From assembly GCA_039881145.1 (NCBI GenBank), contig JAYKKI010000004.1, forward strand, positions 45,072,501 through 45,136,500: 64,000 nucleotides of DNA, in the 5' to 3' direction. Under the pieces are notes generated by a model. It saw only the letters and a program-made list of their open reading frames with translations, did no database searches and was not told the origin of the DNA. Below are positions 11,319 to 19,258 of the stretch, in pieces. Numbering within the stretch: position 1 is the stretch's first letter; every line of letters begins with the position of its first letter. This DNA is from Druceiella hillmani. Its lineage: Eukaryota; Arthropoda; Insecta; Lepidoptera; Hepialidae. The translations under genes and the position numbers were made by a program.

Positions 11319-13024
11319 AATTTCACTACCATAATCAACATCATTGTTACATAACACAGTTATACATAACATAGTTATTTATATAATTATCAGCTTCCCA
11401 AGGAAACTAAGCATATTGGAAGAAGTCATCAAGGCTCCAATTCCTTGGAAACAGATTCGGGGTTTACAATCGGTTAATGCTTTTGCAAAATGATCTGCAA
11501 GTTTAATACTAGTAGATCATGTTTCTTTTAAATACCGATATTCATTAAATTATCATATATATACTATTTGGATCTGTTTTAGGATTTTTTTTATTTTTAC
11601 ACTTACGTCATCTGTATACTTACACGGTTTATCGTTACACTTGTTTCATTTGTTCTCAATCAAGACTTTACAAGGTAAATATAATCAGTAATGTTATATC
11701 GGATTCAGTTTTATTTTTTCTTTTATTATTTGTATTAATTTTTAATGGTATTTAACAAGTAAAAATAATTTTACTTGTTAAATGTACTACTAAAGTACGT
11801 TGTCTTTTCTTAGTTAGAATTAATTTTTAATTAACTGGAATAACATCACCCGTAAATAATATTTATTTGCGTGTTTTCAAAAGGTTTGAAAACTGTATAA
11901 TTTGTGACCTTTTTTGTTTGTAATTATCTCGTCCCTCTAACATTAATAAAAATATAAACATTTTGAAATGTATAAATAATATTACAGCTACTTTTAACCA
12001 CAAAACTTGTATCGTTATATGTATATACATGAAAGTAGCACCAATTAGAAGTCCTGAATAAATTGCCTTAGCACTGCTTTAATTTAGAGAGTTATTAATA
12101 TATTTAATAATTTCTTACAAAAACATGTATTATATTTTGAAAATTTATTTATTAGTATTCTAAATTAAAATTCAAAAATTCTTTTATTGAAATTCAATTT
12201 GACTAGCAACGTTATTCCCTTTACCTAAAGCTAGAATATTAAAATGTGCATTAATATTAGTTTGAACTGGATGGTTCATTTTACTTTTAAGCAGAATGTT
12301 AAAATGTGCATTCAATTAGTTCGGAATAGATGATATAAACCAGTGACTGCTTTGATTCAGGAATTTATCAATATATATTTATTCTGCATGCATGGTCATT
12401 TAACAAATACTTGTATAAACATGTATTCTCAGAAAATGAATTCAAGTACAAATGATCAAAGAAGCTTTATAAATTAAAATTCTGTTATTGAAACGCAATG
12501 TATCATTTATTAGGACTAAATAATACGAACTATTCTTTTAAAGGGTTACAACGTGAAAATCCTATTTCATTGGTTAATACACCATTTCATTGAACATTGG
12601 TTTTACCAATCTCTTACCAAATTATAATATATACTTACAGACCTAAAAGCTACTAAAGCTTGAAAACATAAATGCTACTTTGATAATTAATAAATAATTC
12701 CTACCATTTTGGCGTAAAACAAAAAACAAAGACATTAACGTTTTCAGCTTTTAAATGTTTTAAACAATGTGCTATACTGCTTTTCTAAACACAACAAAAT
12801 AATACTGTTGTAAGAAAATATAACTGTCGATTGTAAAATTTTAAAAATATAAAATTAAGCACAATATAAGCAGACAATTTTATAAAAATAATAGTAATGA
12901 AAAGAAAAATGGTACAGAAAGTATATAAATAGAGTCGATAAAAAATTAAAACTAAAAAGAAAAAAAACAATATAAAAACATCAATAGAAAAAAAATTTAT
13001 ATTTAAAGAAATTAATAATCTAAA
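11319..13024. other. No gene recognised outside the 12.2-12.3 kb tandem
   Basis: AT-rich with frequent stops; a short dyad (tttaacaagtaaaaataatt ttacttgttaaa) at 11751-11781 is seen. Confidence 0.5.
12218..12337. repeat. Two-copy tandem duplication, about 60-bp period
   Basis: A unit containing gctagaatattaaaatgtgc (from 12230) is repeated as gcagaatgttaaaatgtgca (from 12290), with similar flanks (ttacct-aaag versus ttacttttaag) and a shared downstream ttag-tt-gaa-gatg pattern. Divergence is moderate. Confidence 0.5.
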
Positions 13025-13378
13025 AAAGTGTTTTATTTATTTTTCAATTCCCTCTTTACAACTTCGGCATGAGCCGTCGCTTCTAGAGCTTGACTTAACA
13101 AAATTTCCTTACGGATTTAATTGGAGCTCCTATTTTCTTCGTTGTCTCCGATCTATCGTGTCTCATGCAATTTTTTTTAATTCTTCCGTCTGAAGTAACT
13201 GAGTGTTGGCTATAAGTGAGCTGGATATCTGAATGCTGGCTGTTGATGCGTCCCCTGCGTATCGGTATATTCGTGTCCACGTCCAACATGTTTTCCTATA
13301 CCTCACCCCTAGGCTAATCAGCAGGAACATTTTCCGTTTCTTCAGATGATATTGGCCAAGTTTCCGCGGCTTCAGCAA
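13025..13378 (-). pseudogene. Possible decayed 3' exon(s), unknown gene
   Basis: On the minus strand a GC-richer patch reads AEAAETWPISSEETENVPAD, a stop, then a longer open stretch starting near 13289 that contains VDTNIPIRRGRINSQHSD and ends with a stop at about 13095-13097. In another frame KEILLSQALEATAHAEVVKR runs on to a stop just before an aataaa signal near 13030. Composition is more protein-like than the flanks, but the frame is broken by two stops and a frame change, and no domain is recognised. It lies about 360 bp downstream (minus-strand sense) of the candidate exon at 13739-13912 and could belong to the same broken gene. Function unknown. Confidence 0.25.
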
Positions 13379-13738
13379 AAAAATTACTTATGCTCGTCGA
13401 TTTTTGCTAAGACATATTTGTAGATAATTTAAAAAATTAATCCAATTTAAATTCATGAATATCACAAATTTAAACACATTTTCAAATACTACCAGAAAGA
13501 AAATAAAATAAATGTTCTTAAATGAATTTTAAAATTCGTAATTCTAAAGGTGATTCAACTGTATACTTTTATTTATAATACTGCTCCTTCAGTATTAAAT
13601 ATAAATTCGAATAAAATTCACTTCAAATAAATCAGTCTATAAACTTTCGGTGCCTTGTACTGTAGTAATCAGTTTCTAAAAAACAGTTTTCAAAATAAAT
13701 AAAAGATAATTGTACACGTATCATATCGTATTGTTTAC

Positions 13739-13912
13739 CTCGACGAATTGCTGGGCAGAATCGTTTGATAGGACTTCCACAATTAGCCCTAACGCTATCA
13801 AAGAAGCGACCGGGTCAATTTTGATGTCCCTAATCGCGTTTCCTTCGCCGGTGTATCCGCTATCCGCTGCGGCCTTTCCCTTGTCAACTCTTTTCTCTGC
13901 TTGGCTTTTCAA
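13739..13912 (-). CDS. Candidate exon of an unidentified minus-strand gene (possibly broken)
   Basis: A minus-strand open stretch of about 58 codons stands out by balanced base composition in an AT-rich region; it includes KRVDKGKAAADSGYTGEG and later DPVASLIALGLIVEV. It ends at a good splice-donor-like sequence (GTCGAG followed by gtaaac, exon edge at 13739). Upstream on the minus strand there is an acceptor-like tract (tatatgtttctttag, about 13963-13949), but an in-frame TAA at about 13915 separates it from the open stretch, so either another acceptor is used or the exon is broken. I recognise no family; the Asp-Pro-Val-Ala-Ser-Leu helix-like segment gives no clue to function. The opposite strand is also open here and is presumed a shadow. 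Confidence 0.3.
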
Positions 13913-13991
13913 TTAAGCCAAGGTCGACACTTTTTACTTTCTTTTGCCTAAAGAAACATATAAAATACACGTTTCTTAGCACATTATTAAA

Positions 13992-14078
13992 AAAGGAACA
14001 TATGCACTTTACAACCAGGAATATTTCGATAATTTTTTTGAAATCATATGAAAGTATACACATTAAAAACTACATACT
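13992..14078 (-). repeat. Dispersed repeat block B, copy 1 (inverted relative to 18627-18710)
   Basis: The reverse complement of this segment (tatgtagtttttaatgtgta then actttcatatgat, ending ggttgtaaagtgca) matches 18627-18710 on the plus strand (tatgtaggttttaatgtgta, ggttgtaaagtgca). In the 18-kb copy it sits directly after block A; here it lies about 450 bp before block A and in the opposite orientation, so one arrangement is rearranged. Confidence 0.65.
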
Positions 14079-14528
14079 TGGAAAGAAATTCTGCAGCTGA
14101 TGATTATTTATTATAAAAAACCATTTTCAAAAAAAAAATACTCACCAGAAATATGTCGAAATTTGTACATTACATCTCACTATATTCACAATGAATTTAT
14201 CGTTAGATATTGCACATTTGACACACACAAAGGAATTCGAAATTAATGAAATTTAATCACTTAAAATAAATTTTTAAATTACTTTAAAACAATGTAATTT
14301 TTAACAGTATTAAACGTCAAATAAGAAAAATTATCAATTGTACCAATATAACAGGTTTTACTATCTGTAAATCTTTAATTTATGGTTATTATTTTTAATA
14401 TATGACTATCAACTTTTGCATTTGCCGTTACTGTAAAATTACTGTAAATTAAAATATAATCATCGTAAATAATTTTCAAGATATAAACTTATAACGTACT
14501 ACGTATAAAAAAAATACAAATGATATAT

Positions 14529-14662
14529 GTAACTAAAATAATTTCCGGCCGTGGCTATTATATTAGTATTAAAACAATTGTTAAAAGAATAACTTCCATA
14601 CAAAATGTATTTTTCCAAAACAATATATATATTATAAGCATTTCGAAAGTATAAGCAAAATC
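14529..14662 (+). repeat. Dispersed repeat block A, copy 1 (partner 18495-18620)
   Basis: The segment starts gtaactaaaataatttcc and continues through attaaaacaattgtt, aataacttccata and tttcgaa to ataagcaaaatc, exactly the order at 18495-18620. A short inverted pair (ccgtggcta at about 14548 and tagccacg at about 14664) frames this copy and may be a remnant of terminal repeats. Confidence 0.7.
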
Positions 14663-14725
14663 CTAGCCACGACTGGGTTTAATTTATATAACCAACAATA
14701 AATATTGTCATATTTTATTCTTGAT

Positions 14726-14736
14726 TATTTATTGTT
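14726..14736. repeat. Left target-site duplication of Jockey-like LINE
   Basis: ttatttattgt precedes the first base of the element and recurs at 17551-17561 right after the poly(A) tail. This is the direct repeat expected from target-primed reverse transcription. Confidence 0.8.
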
Positions 14737-17550
14737 CATACAACGCCCCTAAACCTAAGACTAATAACTTGGAATGCTAATGGGGTGACTGAGCGCCGGC
14801 AAGAACTTGAAATCTTACTGAAACTTGAACGAATTGACATTGCACTAATATCGGAAACACGATTCACACCTACGTCCTACTTCAACCTAAAAAACTACAA
14901 AACATACACAACAAATCATCCATCTGGCAAGGCACAAGGAGGAACAGCAATCATAATTAAGGAAAACATCAAACACTACCCACTCGAGGAATACCAGACT
15001 GAAATGATACAGGCAACTTCAATCAAGATCCAGGAGGATAAGATGGAAACCACAATATCCGCAATTTATTGCCCACCAAAACATGCTGTCAAAAAGGATG
15101 ACTACATTACCTATTTCAGTCGCTGGGAAACAGATTTATATGTGGTGGAGACTGAAATGCGAAGAATGTAGTTTGGGGATCCAGACTAACTGTACCGCGA
15201 GGCAGACAGCTTCACCTAGCGGTTCAAAAATTAAACTTGAATAGCTACTCACATGGCAAACCAACTTACTGGCCTACAGATAGAAACAAGAAACCAGATT
15301 TGCTGGACTTTTTCATTGGAAAAAACATCCTACAAAGTCATCTAATAGTAGAAGAATGCACAGACCTGTCTTCAGATCACATACCAGTAATACTCAATAT
15401 AACCTTTAAAGCTATTCTTGCAGAACCACCACCAAAACTCTATACAAAAAATACAGATTGGGAGAAGTACAGACAGTTCATCTCTGATAATGTCAACCTA
15501 TACACCCCTCTAAAGAGCGAAGAGGAAGTAGAAGCAGAGGTTGAATTATTCAATATTCTTATACACACAGCTGCTTACCAATCAACACCACAGCAGACAA
15601 AAAAACTTACACAGAATCGTCAGTATCCGAAAAATATCAAAGACAAAGTAAACGAAAGAGGCCAATTGCGTAAAATCTGGCACAACACAAATTACCCCTC
15701 CGACAAAAAAGCCTTCAACAAAGCATTAAAAGGGCTAAAGGTGCTTATCAGGGAAATGAATTCTAAATTCATACAAAAGAAAATCACGGGCCTGACGCCA
15801 AATAACGACACCAACTACTCTCTCTGGAAAATAACTAAAAACCTTAAAAGACCGAGGGAACACATACCACCAATAAGAAGCCCTAATGGCTTATGGGCAA
15901 GAACTGATTCAGAGAAGGCACAAGTATACCCAGATCACTTAAAATTTGTGTTTCAACCCAATCCTGTGGTACATGCAGAGCATGAAAAGGAAGTCCAAGA
16001 ATACCTGCAATCGCCACTACAATTGACATTGCCAATAAAAAGCACCAGTCCTAAAGAAGTATGGTCGGAAGTGAGGTCACTGAAAGAAAGGAAATCTCCT
16101 GGCTACGACTTGATAGATGCCACAATGTTAAAGCAGCTCCCAAAAAAGCCATCTTGAAACTGAATGCCATCTTAAATGCCTGCATTAGACTCGCAATCTT
16201 CCCGGCACAATGGAAGATTGCGCAGATCTTAATGATACACAAACCAGGGAAACCACTAAATGAAGCTAGCTCATACAGACCTATTAGCCTCCTGCCTGTA
16301 CTAGGAAAACTGCTCGAAAAAATAACAATGAACAGAATGCGCCCGTATTTACCAGTGGTAATCCCTTCACACCAATTCGGCTTTCGCCAAAAACACAGCA
16401 CTGTTGAACAAGTTCACCGGCTAACGGACGTCATAAGTAGAACTCTTGAGAATAAGAAATTCTGCTCAGCGGTCTTCTTAAATATTAGGAAGGCGTTCGA
16501 TAGAGTCTGGCACAATGGACTACTTTTCAAGTTGAAAAAGTTCCTACCACACAGCTTCTACCCAATCATCAAATTATACCTCAGTATGAGAGTTTTCCAA
16601 GCCAGATGTGGTGCTGACACTTCCGAGCTCTGTGAATCCTTGTCTGGAGTGCCACAGGGAAGCATTTTGGGCCCCGTTCTATACTTGATATTTACGGCTG
16701 ATCTTCCAAGTCATCCTAATACCACAACAGCCACATATGCAGACGACACAGCTCTACTATCTGTTGATGACGACGCAGTCACTGCTACTGACAAATTGCA
16801 AGAACATATAAATGAAGTGGAAGTATGGCTTGACAAATGGCGCATTAAGGTGAACCAGAGCAAATCTGTTCACGTGACTTTTACCCTTCGGAGACAGACA
16901 TGCCCACCTGTCAAGATTTACAATCAAGAAATACCACAATCTGAACATGCTAAGTATTTGGGCATGCACCTAGATAGGAGACTGACATGGAGAAAGCATA
17001 TCTGGACTAAGCGCAAGCAACTGAACACAAAAGTCAGAAATATGTACTGGTTAATTGGCCGAAAATCACACTTGACAGAGGAAAGTAAAATCGCAATATA
17101 CACAGCCATTCTCAAGCCGATATGAACCTACGGCATCCAACTATGGGGGACCGCAAGCATAAGTAATATTGAAATACTGGAAAGATTCTAGACAAAGACA
17201 TTGCGATCAATGCTTAACATACCTCAATATGTAAGCAATAAATACATATACTTGGACCTTAATATCAACTCTGTTAAACATGAGATTACTAAGTATAGCG
17301 AAAATTACCAAGACAGAATATCAAGTCATGTTAATGAATTGATGACCAACCTCGCAGACTCAGGCAGTCTACTTTTCTCAAGACTGAAGAGGCATAGTGT
17401 ACCAACATTGTCTGTGAGATTTACTAGCTGAGGAGGAGACCATACAAAATGTTCACTCTGCTACTTGTTACCTTCCCAGGAAGAGGACAAATTATTGGCT
17501 TATTGTGATTGCACAGCTTGCCTTGTAACAGTAAAAAAAAAAAAAAAAAA
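14737..17550 (+). mobile_element. 5'-truncated Jockey-clade non-LTR retrotransposon
   Basis: A 2.8-kb insertion bounded by an 11-bp direct repeat (14726-14736, 17551-17561) and ending in 18 A residues (17533-17550). It starts at or near the beginning of the second open reading frame; the gag-like first frame and the 5' region are absent, the usual result of incomplete reverse transcription. Order inside: endonuclease, linker, reverse transcriptase, C-terminal region, about 100 bp of 3' UTR, poly(A). It has inserted 64 bp after repeat block A and about 150 bp before a TTAGG-type array. Clean duplications and long recognisable protein stretches suggest it is younger than the other elements in the window, though already dead. 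Confidence 0.88.
14740..17431 (+). pseudogene. Jockey-like endonuclease/reverse transcriptase, inactivated
   Basis: In an intact element this protein would nick genomic DNA (APE-type endonuclease) and copy the element RNA at the nick. Frame 1 from the 5' edge carries the endonuclease start (TWNANGVTERRQ; LISETRF with the catalytic Glu). A one-base frameshift near 15117-15123 moves to frame 3, where GGD-stop-NAKN shows the GDxN motif broken by TGA at 15153-15155; SSDHIPV, the endonuclease C-terminal SDH motif, lies near 15374-15394. Frame 3 continues through KSPGYDLIDATMLKQLPKK to the A-run at 16142-16147, where a second one-base loss moves to frame 2. There the reverse transcriptase shows SYRPISLLPVLGKLLEK, motif A as FLNIRKAFDRVWH (Asp replaced by Asn, AAT 16481-16483), SGVPQGSILGPVLY, TYADDTALL (16733-16759) and AKYLGMHLDRRLTW. 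TGA 17123-17125 and TAG 17189-17191 interrupt the C-terminal region; the natural stop is at 17429-17431. Two frameshifts, three stops and a lost catalytic Asp make it non-functional. Confidence 0.88.
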
Positions 17551-17561
17551 TTATTTATTGT
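17551..17561. repeat. Right target-site duplication of Jockey-like LINE
   Basis: ttatttattgt directly follows the poly(A) tail and matches 14726-14736 exactly over 11 bp. Confidence 0.8.
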
Positions 17562-17767
17562 AAATTGTAATAAATATTGTTAATATTAAACTTTTTGAAA
17601 AATTAAAAAAATAGTACGTGAATTTAAAGTATATTTAAAATTTAGACATCTAGAAAGTGAAATGAATGCCATAAAATATAAAAAAAAACATATGCCATAA
17701 CCTAACTTAACTTAACCTAACCTAACTTAACCTAACCTAACCCAACTTAACCTAACCCAAACTAACC

Positions 17768-17824
17768 TAACGTGACTTAACCAAATCCAACCTGGGTTAG
17801 GTTGGGTTTGGTTAGGTCACTTAA
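17768..17824. repeat. Imperfect hairpin inside the TTAGG-type array
   Basis: The 26 nt at 17768-17793 pair with 17799-17824 at 22 of 26 positions around a 5-nt loop (gggtt). The right arm is the TTAGG-strand form of the left, so the array reverses orientation here and resumes the CCTAA orientation afterwards. Confidence 0.75.
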
Positions 17825-18333
17825 CATTTTAGGTAACTTAACACTATCCAACCTAACCCAACCTAACCTAACCCAACCTAACCAAACCCAACCTAATCCA
17901 AACTAGCCCAACCTAACATAACCTAACGCAACGTAACCTAACCTAACATAACCCAACCAAACCTAAACTAACCTAACCTGGCCTAACTTAACACAACGTG
18001 ACCTAACCCAACCCAATCTAACCCAACCTAACTTAACCTAGAATAAACCCAATCTAAACCAACCTGACCTAACCCAACCTAATCCATACTAACCTAACCT
18101 AACCTAAACTAACCCAACCCAACGTATCCCAAACTAGCACAACCCAACCTAACCTAACCTAACCCAACCCAACCTAACCAAAACTAACCCAATCAAACCT
18201 AACACAACCTAACCTAACCTAACCCAACCCAACCTAACCCAATCTAACCCAACCCAACCTAACCTAACCCAATCTAACCCAACCGAAGCCAAACGAACCT
18301 AGCACAATCTAACTCAACCTGACCTAACCTAAC

Positions 18334-18390
18334 TAATCTAACCCAACTTAACCTAACCCAGGTTGGGTTAGGTTAAGTTGGGTTAGATTA
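18334..18390. repeat. Perfect 27-bp hairpin inside the TTAGG-type array
   Basis: The 27 nt at 18334-18360 (starting taatctaacccaac) are the exact reverse complement of 18364-18390, with only ggt (18361-18363) between. In an array as degenerate as this one a perfect match over 27 bp suggests recent fold-back copying of the left arm, or homogenisation between the arms. Confidence 0.85.
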
Positions 18391-18494
18391 CCTAATCCAA
18401 ATAATCTAACCCAATAACCTAACTCAAACTAACCTAATTTAACCTAACCTAACCCAACCTAAGCCAAACTAACCTAACCTAACCCAACCCAACC

Positions 18495-18620
18495 GTAACT
18501 AAAATAATTTCCGTGCGTGGCTGATGTATTAAAACAATTGTTTAAAAAATAACTTCCATAAAAAATGTATATTTCCAAAAAAATACTTCTTATAGATATT
18601 TCGAAGGAATAAGCAAAATC
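18495..18620 (+). repeat. Dispersed repeat block A, copy 2
   Basis: Begins gtaactaaaataatttcc immediately after the last telomere-type unit and matches 14529-14662 in the same orientation, ending at ataagcaaaatc. Scattered substitutions and small indels separate the copies. Confidence 0.7.
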
Positions 18621-18626
18621 TTTTAT

Positions 18627-18710
18627 CAGATATGTAGGTTTTAATGTGTATACTTTAATGTGATATCAAGAAAATTGTCGAAATGTCACTGGTTGTAAAG
18701 TGCATTTATA
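18627..18710 (+). repeat. Dispersed repeat block B, copy 2
   Basis: tatgtaggttttaatgtgta through ggttgtaaagtgca matches the reverse complement of 13992-14078. It follows block A after a few bases, so A and B may be parts of one larger element whose 14-kb copy has been inverted internally. Confidence 0.65.
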
Positions 18711-19134
18711 CCTTAAAAAAATTATATTCATGCAAAAAATAATTCCGTATTCTTTTCATCAGAAAAGTGAAAATTTGACTGTACTTACCTTTTCATTAAT
18801 AATACCTCTTGCACTATATATCTCGGCATTTTTTTCATCTTCACATTTGTTCCGCCGATGCGTTTATTTTCAATTACATATTTGTAAGAGACCAATATCT
18901 GTAACAATAACAACAGAGAAAGGCTTCTCTGTTTTCATGTAGTTTATTTTTCTTGTATTAATTTTACTACTTTTGTTAATCGTAATACTTTCAATCAATA
19001 CAAACGACGCTTACAACTTTCAGTAAATAATTCGATATGTCAATTAAAGATGAGCATGAAATTAGCTAAAGATTCATTCGCAGTATGTATTGCGCAGGCT
19101 ATGCCAAGTAAATATATTGATGTTTCACTTTAAA

Positions 19135-19258
19135 GATGCTCAAAAATGTTGCACGGAGAGCCACCTAATCCTTCTTTCGAACTTCTGATTTTACTCGTCG
19201 TGAAACTTTATACCGGGCGCTATGTATTTGAAATTCGATTCTCAAGGAGTAAATTCCA
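19135..19258. repeat. Dispersed repeat block C, copy 2
   Basis: Matches 11186-11318 in the same orientation (aatgttgcacggagagcc, cgaacttctgattttact, gggcgctatg, aattcgatt). It lies about 425 bp after block B, whereas in the left copy block C lies about 2.7 kb before block B. Confidence 0.6.

Larger units (their letters stand above)
17698..18494. repeat. Degenerate (CCTAA/TTAGG)n telomere-type array
   Basis: About 800 bp consist almost entirely of variants of the pentamer CCTAA (cctaa, cccaa, cttaa, ccaaa and the like). Perfect CCTAA runs are short, mostly two or three units mixed with CCCAA. TTAGG/CCTAA is the canonical telomere repeat of many insects; the variant-rich state and internal position argue for an interstitial array and not a live telomere. 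Two short segments (about 17794-17817 and 18361-18390) switch to the TTAGG strand and form hairpins with the sequence before them. The array ends exactly where dispersed block A (18495) begins, and starts about 150 bp after the LINE poly(A). Confidence 0.88.

Noticed and set aside
13710..13916. Plus-strand open frame opposite the candidate exon
   Set aside because: No splice signals or domain; the minus strand has the better donor-like edge. The choice is tentative.
16051..16401. Minus-strand open frame of 116 codons within the Jockey-like LINE
   Set aside because: Antisense to the reverse transcriptase; no domain.
17698..18494. CRISPR-like array
   Set aside because: Repeats are contiguous pentamers without spacers; eukaryotic telomere-type sequence explains it.
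17698..18494. Functional telomere end
   Set aside because: Too many variant units, internal inversions and ordinary sequence on both sides.
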